Positions 7,807 through 17,345 of a DNA stretch of 64,000 bases are shown here, piece by piece; the stretch's first letter is position 1, and each line of letters starts with the position of its first letter. Source of the DNA: an uncultured Mailhella sp. GTDB taxonomy: Bacteria > Desulfobacterota > Desulfovibrionia > Desulfovibrionales > Desulfovibrionaceae. A program made the position numbers and the translations under genes. The stretch lies in NCBI GenBank assembly GCA_944324085.1, contig CALUUX010000003.1, forward strand, positions 1 to 64,000, written 5' to 3'. A model generated the notes under the pieces. The model saw only the letters and a program-made list of their open reading frames with translations, did no database searches and had not been told where the DNA came from.

Positions 7807-10037
7807 AACAGAAACCGCTGTTTCCCTCAGTTCTGCTGATTATTGTTTCCGTCTTACTGTTCTGCGGCATGTTCCTGCATTTCGTGCAGGTACTGCGGGA
7901 TAATCTGCGCTACGATACCGGCATTACCTTGAGAGAAACGGCCCGGCAGGGCGTCAACACGCTCCATGCCGTCACGGAAGGGCATCTGCGAACGCTGCGC
8001 TTCATTGCCGCGCGTCTTACGGACATGGCCCTGAGCGACCCGGACGCGATGGTGAAACAGCTTCAGGCCATTCTGAAGCTGCGGGAAGACAAGCGCCTGG
8101 GCTTCGTGCTCACGGACGGCCGCATCTTCACGACCGACGGCGACACCATGCCCGCCGCTTCCGGTCTGTGGCGGGCCTCACTCGAAGGACAGGAACAGAT
8201 TTCCGATCCCCTGCGCGACTGCCGGGACGGCCAGTCCGTGAATCTTTACATCGTGCCCATGTTCAAGGAAGGCAATCCCGTGGGCGCGCTGTTTTCCGTC
8301 ATCCCGCATGACGATTTTTCCCGTCATCTTGTCACGACCTTCTGGCAGAACGAGGGCTTTTCCTTTCTGATCAAGAAGGACGGCTCCGTCATTGTGCCGA
8401 GCCGGCGGGTGGAAGCCGCGGGCATCGTCAACTATATTGCCACGCTGGCAGCTCTGCCGCAGGCGGGCCACACGCTGGCCGCGCGGGTGCAGCAGGCGCT
8501 GGACAGCGGCAGCACGGCATTTCTGCAATACTACAGTCTGTCCGGCAACCGCTACGCCTACCTGATGCCCGTGGGCATCAACGACTGGAGCCTTGTTTCC
8601 GTGCTGCCCGCCTACATGACGGAAGACCACCTGCGCTCCGTCATGCTGGGCACGGGCATGCTGGGCGCCGTGCAGATTCTCTGCATTCTGGCGTTCATCT
8701 GGCATATCAACCGGGTGCAGTACAATGCCAGCACGCGCCTGTGGCAGCAGGTCTATGTGGATACGCTCACGGAGGGCTGTTCCTACACGCGCTTTCTTAT
8801 GAAGGCCTCCGAGCAGCTGAGCGAACTGCCCGGCCGCTGGGCGCTGATGTCGCTGGATATCGACAACTTCAAGCTCGTCAACAGCATTCTGGATCAGGAA
8901 ACAGGCAACGCGACGCTGCTGAAGCTGTACCGGCTGCTGCGTGCCTGGGCGGGCAGGCCGCACGAACTCGTCGCCCGGCATACCGGCGATGTCTTTGTGG
9001 CCCTCCTGCCGCTGACCGGCGAAAGACAGCTGGAGCAGCGGCTCGACGAACTGTGCAACCAGATTCTTCACACCCGCGTGGATGAAAACGACAGTTACCG
9101 GCTGGTGCCGTCCATCGGCATCTGTCTGCTGCCGGAAAACCCCCTTCAGGACTCGTCGCTGGAAACCTGGCTCGACAAGTCCACGCTGGCGCGCCGGACC
9201 GTCAAGGGCAATCACGAACAGCTCTATGCCTTCTTTGACGAAAGCATGGAAAGCATCATCCGTTATCGTAAAAGCATCGAAAACGACATGGTGTCGGCCC
9301 TGGCCCGGGAAGAGTTTGAAATTTTTTATCAATCCAGGAATGCCGCATCCGACGGGCGTCTTGTGGGCGCGGAAGCTCTGGTGCGCTGGCAGCGCAACGG
9401 CGTGCAGGTGCCGCCCGGCGACTTCATTGCCGAATTTGAGCGCAACGGCTTTATCGTCAATCTGGATCGCTACGTCTTCCTGCATGTCTGCCGTCAGATA
9501 CGGGAATGGCGCAAGGCCGGGCTGGAGCCCGTGCCCGTGTCGGTCAATATCTCGCGCCTGCACCTCTATGATCCCGGCTTCGTGGAACGCTACATCCGCA
9601 TGCTGGACGTGGCCGAAAAGGATCGCAAGCTGCTCCAGCTGGAAATCACGGAAAGCGTGCTGCTGGAAAACGCCTCTCTCATCAAGGATACCGTCTCCCG
9701 TCTGCGCGCGCAGGGCGTGACCATCCTCATCGACGACTTCGGCACGGGCTATTCCGCCATGAGCATGCTCAAGGAAATAAAGGTGGACGGCGTCAAGCTG
9801 GACAAGAGCTTCCTCGTGGGCATAGGCTCGCCGCGCACGGACACCCTCCTGCGCAGCACCATCAGCATGTGCCGCTCGCTCGACATGGAAGTGACGGTGG
9901 AAGGCGTGGAAACGGCTCACGAAGTGGCCTTCCTGCGTTCGCTGGGCTGCGACACGATTCAGGGCTATTATTTCTCGCGCCCGTCTCCGGCCGCCGTCTT
10001 TACGGCCATGCTTCAGGAAGCCCAGCCCCATGACTGA
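7797..10037 (+). CDS. Membrane sensor c-di-GMP phosphodiesterase with degenerate GGDEF and intact EAL domain
   Basis: 746 residues. A membrane segment at about 10-30 and a second near 285-303 bracket a periplasmic, Cache-like sensor region. Next comes a GGDEF-fold domain in which the signature is TGDVF (residues 396-400), so cyclase activity is unlikely. The EAL domain (about 500-735) keeps GAEALVRW, the substrate and metal region DDFGTGYS and KLDKSFL, and EGVET, so it should hydrolyse c-di-GMP. The start overlaps the sulfotransferase gene by 10 bases and the stop overlaps the next gene by 8, indicating translational coupling. Confidence 0.9.
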   Translation: MSVKQKPLFPSVLLIIVSVLLFCGMFLHFVQVLRDNLRYDTGITLRETARQGVNTLHAVTEGHLRTLRFIAARLTDMALSDPDAMVKQLQAILKLREDKRLGFVLTDGRIFTTDGDTMPAASGLWRASLEGQEQISDPLRDCRDGQSVNLYIVPMFKEGNPVGALFSVIPHDDFSRHLVTTFWQNEGFSFLIKKDGSVIVPSRRVEAAGIVNYIATLAALPQAGHTLAARVQQALDSGSTAFLQYYSLSGNRYAYLMPVGINDWSLVSVLPAYMTEDHLRSVMLGTGMLGAVQILCILAFIWHINRVQYNASTRLWQQVYVDTLTEGCSYTRFLMKASEQLSELPGRWALMSLDIDNFKLVNSILDQETGNATLLKLYRLLRAWAGRPHELVARHTGDVFVALLPLTGERQLEQRLDELCNQILHTRVDENDSYRLVPSIGICLLPENPLQDSSLETWLDKSTLARRTVKGNHEQLYAFFDESMESIIRYRKSIENDMVSALAREEFEIFYQSRNAASDGRLVGAEALVRWQRNGVQVPPGDFIAEFERNGFIVNLDRYVFLHVCRQIREWRKAGLEPVPVSVNISRLHLYDPGFVERYIRMLDVAEKDRKLLQLEITESVLLENASLIKDTVSRLRAQGVTILIDDFGTGYSAMSMLKEIKVDGVKLDKSFLVGIGSPRTDTLLRSTISMCRSLDMEVTVEGVETAHEVAFLRSLGCDTIQGYYFSRPSPAAVFTAMLQEAQPHD

Positions 10038-10794
10038 TCGCTTCCGGCTTGCCGCGCCCTCCTTCGTGCTGCCCGGCGACGTGGCCGCCAACGGGCGCTT
10101 TCTGGCCGGGCGCGTGGACGAGGTGGCCCTGTGCTTCTTCGAGACGGAGGCCTGCCTTGCCTATACGCGCGCGGATATTCCCCCGGAGCTGGCGGGCCTG
10201 CCCGGCCGCGACGGCGCGCCCCTGCGCTGGCATGTGCATCTGCCGCTGGATCTGCCCTGGCCGTCGTCCCGCGATGCGGCGGGCTGCCGCGAAACGGCCC
10301 GGCTGGCCCTGCGGGTGCTGCACCGGGCCGGGCATCTTGCGCCGCGCTGCGCCGTGCTGCATGCGCCTGCGGGCAGCCCCGATCAGCAGCGCCGCATGCT
10401 GACGGCCTTTATTGAATTCTGGCGTCGGCACAGCTCCGTGCCCCTGCTGCTGGAAAATACCGAACACTGCGACGTGCTGTCTCTGGGAGAAAATTTTCTT
10501 TTTGCTCAGGGGGCGGCTTTCTGTCTGGACGTAGGGCATGCGATGGGGTACGCTCAACATACATTAATCCGGTCATCCCTGCCCGCCCGCGCAAGCATGA
10601 TACACTGGAGCGCCCCCGGAGCAGGCGACGCCCACGCCGCGCTGACAGCATGGACGCCGGCGCAGCGGCAGACGGCCGAGGCGCTGGCCGCTGTTCTGTC
10701 CCCTTCGGCAACGCACGTTCTGGAGCTGTTTTCATGGCAGCGACTGCAAGCATCCCTGCCGCTTCTGGAAGAACTGCTTGCACCGGCACGCTGA
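10030..10794 (+). CDS. cbiR: CbiR-like cobamide-remodelling phosphodiesterase (TIM-barrel)
   Basis: A 254-residue AP-endonuclease-2-like protein. CbiR opens the nucleotide loop of salvaged cobamides so that the lower ligand can be exchanged. The call rests on the N-terminal pattern LAAPSFVLPGDVAANGRFLAGRVDEVALCFFE in two adjoining parts and the following HVHLPLDLPW, which match my recollection of the family. Other TIM-barrel residues fit loosely: CAVLHAP, LLLENTEH and FCLDVGHA, with Glu/His/Asp at strand ends that could bind metal. It overlaps the EAL gene by 8 bases. No other cobamide gene is in the window, so the assignment lacks contextual support. Confidence 0.6.
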   Translation: MTDRFRLAAPSFVLPGDVAANGRFLAGRVDEVALCFFETEACLAYTRADIPPELAGLPGRDGAPLRWHVHLPLDLPWPSSRDAAGCRETARLALRVLHRAGHLAPRCAVLHAPAGSPDQQRRMLTAFIEFWRRHSSVPLLLENTEHCDVLSLGENFLFAQGAAFCLDVGHAMGYAQHTLIRSSLPARASMIHWSAPGAGDAHAALTAWTPAQRQTAEALAAVLSPSATHVLELFSWQRLQASLPLLEELLAPAR

Positions 10795-10839
10795 CGGCGT
10801 TCCGATTTGCCGCACCCGCAACACAGGCACAGAGGATCC

Positions 10840-12012
10840 ATGTCCCCCGCCACTCCCACCAATGCTGCTGCCATGCGCGCCATGCGCGAATGGCGTCGTT
10901 CTCTGACCAAAGATCAACGCTGGTGCATTCTCATCACGGCAGACCCCGATGCCCTGGCCTCGGCGCTGGCCCTCAAGCGCATCATGCAGACGCGCGTGCG
11001 CAGCGTGGACATTGCCCGCACCAATGAAGTCTCCCGGCCGGACAATCTCGCCATGATCCGCTATCTGCGCATTCCGGCCCGCCAGTGGCAGCCGGAAAAG
11101 GCCGCCTCGTACACGCATTTTGCCATTGTGGATTCGCAGCCGAGCCACAATCCCGCCTATTTCGACATCCGCTTTGACGTGATCATCGATCACCATCCCC
11201 CCAAGCCGCTGCCGCAGGAGGCCGCGCCGTGCGGCAAGGCCGCTGAAAACGGCGGCGCTCCCGAAGCCGACGCGGCCCCCGCGGAAGCCGCGCCGCCGCA
11301 TGTGCCCGCGCTGGTGGACATCCGCCCCGGCTTCGGCGCCACCAGCACCATGATGACCCGGTATCTTCAGGGGCTGCGCATCAGCCCGTCCCCCCACCTG
11401 GCAACGGCCCTGCTCTACGGCATCCGCACGGATACGGCGGCCTTCGAGCGTTCCGGCGGGGAAGACGATCTGCGCGCCTATCAGTGGCTCTCGCGCTTTG
11501 CCGATACGGGTATCCTGCGCCGCATCATCCGCAGCGAATACCTCCGCGCCTGGCTGCCGCTCTTTTCGCGCGCCTTCCGCTCCCTGCGCGACTGCCGGGG
11601 CGGCGGCGTGCAGGCCTGGCTCAACGAGGTGGACACCGGTGATCTGCTGGTGGCCGTGGCCGACTTCTTCACGCGGGTGCACGGCCTCAAGTGGGTTGCC
11701 GTCAGCGGCATTGTGGGCAAGAAGGTCATCGTCATCTTCCGGGGCGACGGCAGCCGCGACATAGGCCGCCTTGCCGACGCCTGCTTCCATGACGTGGGCA
11801 GCGCCGGAGGGCATCGCACCCTGGGCCGCGCGGAATTTCCTCTTTCCGCCGTCACGCCCGGCATGAAGCCCGCGGATTTCGTGCAGCATCGCCTCATGAG
11901 CCGCAAGCTGCGGCCCCTGCCCGTGCAGCAGCCGCCCGTGCCGGCGGAAGCGGAAGGCGACGGACGCGATCACGACAGGGATTCTCACGGAGACAGTCAG
12001 AGCGTCGCCTGA
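10840..12012 (+). CDS. DHH-family phosphoesterase (NrnA/RecJ-like fold)
   Basis: 390 residues from an ATG preceded by AGAGGAT; an in-frame TTG 33 bases earlier has no ribosome site. The DHH motif is visible as VIIDHHPP. Other family marks are TADPDALASALAL, where the usual DxDG is altered, FAIVDSQ, and LYGIRTDTAAFERSG. The C-terminal part has the glycine-rich HDVGSAGGHRTLGRAEFP typical of DHHA1 domains. An alanine- and proline-rich insertion follows the DHH motif. Members hydrolyse short oligoribonucleotides, pAp or cyclic dinucleotides. Since it sits directly behind an EAL phosphodiesterase, clearing the pGpG product is an attractive but unproven role. Confidence 0.8.
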   Translation: MSPATPTNAAAMRAMREWRRSLTKDQRWCILITADPDALASALALKRIMQTRVRSVDIARTNEVSRPDNLAMIRYLRIPARQWQPEKAASYTHFAIVDSQPSHNPAYFDIRFDVIIDHHPPKPLPQEAAPCGKAAENGGAPEADAAPAEAAPPHVPALVDIRPGFGATSTMMTRYLQGLRISPSPHLATALLYGIRTDTAAFERSGGEDDLRAYQWLSRFADTGILRRIIRSEYLRAWLPLFSRAFRSLRDCRGGGVQAWLNEVDTGDLLVAVADFFTRVHGLKWVAVSGIVGKKVIVIFRGDGSRDIGRLADACFHDVGSAGGHRTLGRAEFPLSAVTPGMKPADFVQHRLMSRKLRPLPVQQPPVPAEAEGDGRDHDRDSHGDSQSVA

Positions 12013-12700
12013 TCCCGCGGTCCGCGCGGGCGTTCCCTTTCGTCGCGGGGCCTTTCCGCGCCCTTCGTCCGCGCGCAGCGCATCACGGGGCGTCGCCGCC
12101 GTGCGTCCGCATATCCGGAGCATTTTCAGTTTGAAATGCTTTGCCGCCGCCCGCAGTCTCCGCGACTGGCGGCGGGCTTTCCGACGCCCTCCGCCCGGCA
12201 TGCGCCACGACGGCGCTGTCCTGCGCGGCCCGCGGCTCCCGGCCGTGAAACTGCGGCAGCGTCCGCCCCGCTGCTCCGCCCCTCCTGCCGCAGCCCCGAA
12301 CCTCCGTTCCCGCCCTCTGCCGACAGGCGGAAAGCCCGATTTTTTTCAACCCGGCTCCTCATCTCAAGATATCGCCAAAAGCGCGCCCCGCGGGGGGAGA
12401 ATCATAGTCATTCTTGCTATACTCCCGATTTTTTTTCCTCTTTTGACATTGACGAAGCTCTTTTCCCTGCGTATTGGAGATATCACGCAATGTTTCCGCG
12501 TCCCCTTCCCCATGCCGCGAATGCGCCGCCTCCCGCGGCGCTCCGCTTTATGCTGCATTTGCGGCAGACGCCGATGCGACAGGACGGCTCGTGTTCCGCA
12601 GGTTGGCCGCCCCGACGACAGCCTGCCGGACGCGCATGTCGTTTTTTCGGCCCCGGAAGAGGAGGCGGCATGCATAGTGAAAGTCCAGGGAGGGCACATC
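12013..12700. other. 688-base gap without a convincing gene
   Basis: This contains the A7 remnant and a GC-rich stretch in which several overlapping frames are open but none resembles a protein. TTGACG-N17-TATTGG at 12449-12477 is a weak promoter candidate for the XRE gene. A 73-codon frame from 12490 overlaps the XRE start by 11 bases, but its composition (Pro/Arg/Gly-rich) suggests that it is not translated. Confidence 0.5.
12117..12145 (+). repeat. Repeat A7: terminal fragment
   Basis: GAGCATTTTCAGTTTGAAATGC matches the first part of unit A; the rest of the unit is absent. Confidence 0.6.
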
Positions 12701-13057
12701 ATGGACGTTGAAAATGCGCGGACGCTGGCGATGCAGGTCGGCACCGTCATTGCCACGCGACGAAAGAAAATGGGATTGACACAGGTCCAGCTGGCAACAC
12801 GGCTGGGCATCACGCAGGACTCGCTCTCACGCATGGAAAACGGCGCCATTGCGCCCAAGTTTTCCCGCCTGCCCGAGCTCGCGGCCAGTCTGGACTGCGC
12901 CGTGGTGGATCTCTTCCGCCAGCCGACCAGGCAAACCCGCATCATGGCCGATGCCGTGGCCGACGAACTGAGCAGCCTGCCGCCGGAAATGCAGGCGCTC
13001 ATCCTGCGCATGGTGCGCGATACCAGCCGCACCCTGCGCAAACTCTCCAAAAAATAA
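12701..13057 (+). CDS. XRE-family transcriptional regulator
   Basis: A 118-residue protein with an N-terminal Cro/C1 helix-turn-helix: MGLTQVQLATRLGITQDSLS is the recognition unit, followed by RMENGAIAPKFSRLPELAASLDC. The C-terminal 45 residues are helical and may mediate dimerisation. The start was chosen for the CCAGGGAGGGC ribosome site 4-10 bases upstream and because the helix-turn-helix begins at the usual distance; the frame stays open upstream. No operator or neighbouring target is evident. It converges on the large sensor gene, with a long hairpin between them. Confidence 0.85.
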   Translation: MDVENARTLAMQVGTVIATRRKKMGLTQVQLATRLGITQDSLSRMENGAIAPKFSRLPELAASLDCAVVDLFRQPTRQTRIMADAVADELSSLPPEMQALILRMVRDTSRTLRKLSKK

Positions 13058-13060
13058 CCC

Positions 13061-13133
13061 GGAATGATGTTCGGCTGCGAAAGCCCCTCTCCCCCGATTC
13101 CGGGAGGGGCCTCCGCAGCCGAACGGCATTCCG
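13061..13133. terminator. Long hairpin between convergent genes
   Basis: Nested complementary arms GGAATG/CATTCC, TTCGGCTGCG/CGCAGCCGAA and GCCCCTC/GAGGGGC fold into one stem of more than 20 pairs around a CCCGATTCCGG loop. No U-tract follows. It lies directly after the XRE stop and could serve both strands. Confidence 0.55.
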
Positions 13134-13161
13134 GCGGAAAATCCGGCTTCTTCGCAGATTT

Positions 13162-13268
13162 AAAGCATTTTCAGTTTGAAATGCTTTGCATTTAAATCAT
13201 ACAGCCTGCCATTTCGCGGAAAAGCGCGGTTTTTCCGCTCAATTCGGGCCGGGCGGCGCTGTGCCGCC
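13162..13268 (+). repeat. Repeat A8 at the 3' end of the sensor gene
   Basis: AAAGCATTTTCAGTTTGAAATGC, GCGGAAAAGCGCGGTTTTTCCGC and GGGCGGCGCTGTGCCGCC are present; the last hairpin is missing. It ends within 10 bases of the stop codon at 13276. Confidence 0.75.
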
Positions 13269-13275
13269 CCAAACA

Positions 13276-16173
13276 TCACGCATCCTGCACAGTAACAAGA
13301 CAGTCCTTTTCCAGCATTTCCTCGTACTCGTTCAGGGGCATGGGGCGGGCCATGAAGAAGCCCTGCCCGTAGCTGCATCCCAGATTACGCAGGCGGTCGA
13401 ACTGTTCCCGGGTTTCGATGCCTTCGCACAGCACCTTGAGGCCGAGATTGCGGCTCAGCTGTACCAGCGGATGCAGCAGCGCCTCATAAAGTTCGTTGTG
13501 CAGGAAGTCCTTGTCCAGCTTGATGACGTCGATAGGGAATTCCAGCAGCGTGGAAAGCGAGGAATAGCCCTTGCCGAAGTCGTCCAGCGCGATCTTGATA
13601 TTGTTCTTCTTGAGCAGCCGCAGGTTGCCGAGCAGAAGATCCATATCGCAGTCGGCCATGCTCTCGGTGATCTCCACCGTCACGAGGTCCCGGGGAATCC
13701 CGTACTTGTCGAGAATGTTGATAAAGGTATCGCAGTAACGCTGCGACAGGAACAGGGAGCGCGACTGATTGATGGAGACGGGCGCAATCTTTCTGCCCTG
13801 ATCCAGACGCTGCCGCAGCCAGATGCAGACCTGCTCCAGCATGTGCAGGTCCAGCGCCTGCACAAAGCCGTTCTTTTCAAAAATGGGGATGAAGGACGCC
13901 GGGGAAATGACATCCCCCGCCGCCGTGCGCCAGCGCACCAGCGCCTCGCCGCCGGAAATCCGCCCGGTGCTCAGACTCACCTGCGGCTGCATGTAGACCT
14001 GAAACTCACCCTTTTCCAGAGCAGCTTCCATTCTGTTCTCAATATGGCAGATCAGCAGCCGTTCCTGCTCGATTTCCGGGCTGTAATAGGCGTAATGCGA
14101 CTTATAGGTCACGTCGCCGATGCTGTTCTTGGCCGTTTCCGCAGCTTCCACCAGCCGCGGCACATCATCGCCCAGCTCCGGCGTGACGCGCACGATGCCC
14201 ACCGACAGAATCACGATGTGGCCCAGCTCGTCGCCAAAGACGGAGAACTTTCTGAACACGCACTTGAGGCGGGTTTCCACCTCCGCGTCGGCGTCGCAGT
14301 GCCAGAGGCAGAGAAAGCGCCCGCGTCCGGAATGCGCGGCCAGATCATGCGGTTCGCCGCAGGCTGTCAGGGCTGCATGACAGGCCCTGATGGCCTCGTC
14401 GCCCTTATCGTAGCCGTAGAGCTGATTGATATGGCCCAGCTGACGGATATTGACGCTGACAATATAGCAGGCCCGCCGCTCCAGCATGGCCTCCCCGGCC
14501 TTCTGCAAAAAGAAGGACAGGTTGCCGCCCCCGGTCACGGAATCCGTATAGGCCACCTTGCGCAGACGGTACACCTCGCGCCGGGCCGACCAGAGCCAGA
14601 CCATGAAGACCAGCCCCACGGCCAGCAGCACAAAACCGTAATAGTGCTCCAGCAGATAGGTCAGCAGCGGCAGCCCGTCCAGCGGGGCCACTTCCAGCAG
14701 GAGGGACTCCACCTCGGCCGTGGGAAAGCCCGCAATGGCCTTGCCGAACACGGAACGCACAGCCGGGGGCAGGTGCTGCCCGAAGCCCAGCGCCATGGGA
14801 TACAGGGCCTGCGTGCTCTGGTAGCGGAACTTGCCGCTCTTGCTCTTGCTGTGCGGCACGCCGGGATAAAAGGGAATAAAGGCGTCGATCTTTCCCAGCT
14901 CCAGGGCGGCCAGGCATTCGTGAATGGTGGCAAAGACCTGAATTTTATCCTGCGGATAAATAAAGCTGTAGGCCTCGCGCACGCTGTTCATTTCAGGAAT
15001 GATGCCTACGCGCAGGCCGGAGCCGGGCTCGACGGTCTTCCGGACCGCCAGCTCAATCAGCGGGCTGTAATACGGCAGGCCGGTGTCGACGCCGAACTTG
15101 TCGCGGAACTTGCGGCCGGGAAACACATTGGTGACGATATCCGCCTTGCCTTCCCGCAGCAGCGCTAAAGAAGCATTATAATCGGCTGCGGGGATGATCT
15201 CCAGCCTGATGCCCATGCTTTCCGCAAGGCGTTCCACAAAGCGCAGCAGAAAATAATCATAGCGCCGCCGCGTCGTGGATTCCTCATACTGGCTGAGAGC
15301 CACGCGCAGGGTCGGCCTGCCGGCAAGCCAGTCCTCCTCGGCATGATCCAGCGCTATATTCAGATTCTTGCAGATATCCACATACTGATTGGCAAAATTG
15401 GCGACGGTATGTTGCGGACTGAGAATCAGCAGATTCCGCAGCATGGCATTGATGCGCGGCATGAAGCGCGTATCGCCCGGAGCCGACACGAAATAGAAAG
15501 GACGCATGTCGAACACGCCGACGACCTTTCCCTCGCCGAACAGACTCCCGCTCACATAGGCGTCGATCTTTCCGGATCGGAAATCCTGCTGCAGCTTCTC
15601 CACATCCCGGTAGAGCACCGGCGTATAGGAAAAGCCGTACATTTTCGCCTGCCGTTCAAAAATCTTCAGATTGGACGACTTTTCAAAAAAGCCGATGCGC
15701 AGGCCGTTGAATTCCGCAAAGTCCATGTAGTGCACGTGACTGTTCTGCGGCACGCGCAGAGTCGTCGCGTACATGCCCGCCCGGATGGAAGAAAACTGAA
15801 ACTGGCGGGCGCGCTCGGATGTCCAGCTTACCCCGCAGGCAAGATCGATCCTGCCCTTTGCGAAGTCCTCCTCCAGCGAATCCAGCGTGACGGAAACCCA
15901 TTCCACCTTCCAGCCCGCCAGCTGCCCCATGCTCTCGAACAGCGCGGGCATATAGCCCCGCAGCGCATTGTCCCGGCTATGGAAAAAGCCGTAGGCTTCC
16001 AGCAGGCCGATCCGCACCACCTGCGGCTTTCTGGCCAGATGCGTGGCCATCGGCGGGAAAAACGGCAAGCTCCCCGACGAAAATATCTGCGCTCCGGCAG
16101 GCTGCGCCGGCATACTCCACAGCGCACAGCACCAGAACACACAGATCAGCATGGAAAATGCAAATCTGCCCAT
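13276..16173 (-). CDS. Sensor phosphodiesterase: signal peptide, two substrate-binding domains, TM, degenerate GGDEF, EAL
   Basis: 965 residues. An N-terminal signal sequence (ending near PAGAQ) is followed by two type-3 periplasmic solute-binding domains (about 45-265 and 285-510), as in BvgS- and EvgS-like sensors. A membrane segment follows at about 517-540, then a GGDEF-fold domain with the motif reduced to GRGRF and a C-terminal EAL domain with GGEALVRWR and DDFGKGYSS intact. It should therefore bind an amino acid-like ligand outside and control c-di-GMP hydrolysis inside. It is the second EAL protein with a dead GGDEF in 6 kb. It is monocistronic and converges on the XRE gene. Confidence 0.9.
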   Translation of the reverse strand: MGRFAFSMLICVFWCCALWSMPAQPAGAQIFSSGSLPFFPPMATHLARKPQVVRIGLLEAYGFFHSRDNALRGYMPALFESMGQLAGWKVEWVSVTLDSLEEDFAKGRIDLACGVSWTSERARQFQFSSIRAGMYATTLRVPQNSHVHYMDFAEFNGLRIGFFEKSSNLKIFERQAKMYGFSYTPVLYRDVEKLQQDFRSGKIDAYVSGSLFGEGKVVGVFDMRPFYFVSAPGDTRFMPRINAMLRNLLILSPQHTVANFANQYVDICKNLNIALDHAEEDWLAGRPTLRVALSQYEESTTRRRYDYFLLRFVERLAESMGIRLEIIPAADYNASLALLREGKADIVTNVFPGRKFRDKFGVDTGLPYYSPLIELAVRKTVEPGSGLRVGIIPEMNSVREAYSFIYPQDKIQVFATIHECLAALELGKIDAFIPFYPGVPHSKSKSGKFRYQSTQALYPMALGFGQHLPPAVRSVFGKAIAGFPTAEVESLLLEVAPLDGLPLLTYLLEHYYGFVLLAVGLVFMVWLWSARREVYRLRKVAYTDSVTGGGNLSFFLQKAGEAMLERRACYIVSVNIRQLGHINQLYGYDKGDEAIRACHAALTACGEPHDLAAHSGRGRFLCLWHCDADAEVETRLKCVFRKFSVFGDELGHIVILSVGIVRVTPELGDDVPRLVEAAETAKNSIGDVTYKSHYAYYSPEIEQERLLICHIENRMEAALEKGEFQVYMQPQVSLSTGRISGGEALVRWRTAAGDVISPASFIPIFEKNGFVQALDLHMLEQVCIWLRQRLDQGRKIAPVSINQSRSLFLSQRYCDTFINILDKYGIPRDLVTVEITESMADCDMDLLLGNLRLLKKNNIKIALDDFGKGYSSLSTLLEFPIDVIKLDKDFLHNELYEALLHPLVQLSRNLGLKVLCEGIETREQFDRLRNLGCSYGQGFFMARPMPLNEYEEMLEKDCLVTVQDA

Positions 16174-16304
16174 GAAATCCCCCCCAGGCCGCGCCAGAGG
16201 CGACGGCGTTGATCCAGCATGACAGACTTATCGGCTCAGGTCGAGAGGGGAATACTGCTAATTTACTAAAAATTAAGAAATTTTACAAAAAGGAAACCGA
16301 TATC

Positions 16305-17204
16305 CTACCTCCCGGACGCCTCTCCCCCGTTCCGGGGTTCTTTCCGCGCTCCCTGCCCCAGCACGGAAAGGGCAATGCCGCCGAGAATCAGCGCCGCGCA
16401 CAGCACAAAACGCACGGTAATGGCCTCGCCCAGCGTCGCCAGCGCCAGCAGCGCCGTAATAACCGGCACGCTCAGCTGAATGATGGACGCATTCACCAGC
16501 GAATAACGCGGCACAATCATGTACCAGATCACATAGCCGCAGGCCGACGCGCCCGCGCCCGCGCATATGGCCCACGCCACAGCCACAGGGTGCGCCGCCT
16601 CCGACGACAGCCCCGCAAGACCGGCCAGCGCCGCCAGCGGCGCGCAACGCCAGAAATTGCCCGCCGTCGCCTCCACGGCATCCTCTGCCGCCCGGCCGCA
16701 GATGCTGTACGCGCTCCACGCCAGCCCCACGCCAATCATGAACACCGCGCCCGTCAGCGGCGGCGCCGTCAGCCCCGGCAGCAGCAGCGCCACCAGACCG
16801 GCCAGCGCCACGCCAAGGCACAGCGTCTGCCGCCGCCCCGGCCGCACCCCGTGCCGCACGCCCCAGCCCACCATGCCGAACTGCACCGTTGCATTGATGA
16901 TCAGCGTCCCCGCCGCCGTGGGCATGTCCACATAGCCCCAGGAAAAAAACGCCATGTAGGCAAACAGCGACAACGCCCCCGGCCATGAACCCTGCGACCA
17001 GACCCGCCGCCACCAGCATTCCTCCTTCGAACGCTGACGCACATGCCACCAGCCCAGCAGACACAAAGTCGCCGCCGCCGACAAACCGCGCACCGCCGTG
17101 TACTGCCCCGGGTCCATCCCGTACTCCACCAGCGCCGCACGACAAAACACAGAATTCGACGCAAACAGCGTCATGCACAACAACGTCAACCCAAATAACC
17201 GCAT
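16305..17204 (-). CDS. EamA/DMT-superfamily transporter
   Basis: A 299-residue membrane protein of two five-helix EamA repeats (about 1-140 and 150-285), expected to be a drug/metabolite or amino acid exporter. The start MRLFGLTLLC was preferred because the upstream extension of the frame is encoded by a B repeat (Gly/Pro-rich, MGVWGKGNPLS-like) and AGAGAG precedes this ATG. Substrate unknown. The tail KEPRNGG is charged and cytoplasmic. The gene sits head to tail with the large sensor, 131 bases away, but no link is evident. Confidence 0.85.
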   Translation of the reverse strand: MRLFGLTLLCMTLFASNSVFCRAALVEYGMDPGQYTAVRGLSAAATLCLLGWWHVRQRSKEECWWRRVWSQGSWPGALSLFAYMAFFSWGYVDMPTAAGTLIINATVQFGMVGWGVRHGVRPGRRQTLCLGVALAGLVALLLPGLTAPPLTGAVFMIGVGLAWSAYSICGRAAEDAVEATAGNFWRCAPLAALAGLAGLSSEAAHPVAVAWAICAGAGASACGYVIWYMIVPRYSLVNASIIQLSVPVITALLALATLGEAITVRFVLCAALILGGIALSVLGQGARKEPRNGGEASGR

Positions 17205-17258
17205 GTCTCGCCTGTCTCTCTTGCTGATGGTCTTTGGCGGGGAAGATCGGGAAGGAAG

Positions 17259-17345
17259 CTGGGGGAAGGGGAACCCCCTCTGCTCGCGCGAGAGGGGGTT
17301 CCCCTTCCCCCAGACCCCCATCCCCTCCCCCAGCGCGCTTTATTC
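17259..17345. repeat. Repeat B3 upstream of the EamA gene
   Basis: The arms CTGGGGGAAGGGGAACCCCC and GGGGGTTCCCCTTCCCCCAG form a nearly perfect long stem around CTCTGCTCGCGCGAGAG. The CCCCCATCCCCTCCCCCAGCGCGC tail leads into the D tandem. This unit lies at the 5' side of a gene, unlike most B copies. Confidence 0.75.

Noticed and set aside
12490..12711. 73-codon frame overlapping the XRE start, with GGAGA upstream
   Set aside because: The Pro/Arg/Gly-rich product resembles nothing; it is likely a chance frame in GC-rich DNA, although a regulatory leader cannot be excluded.
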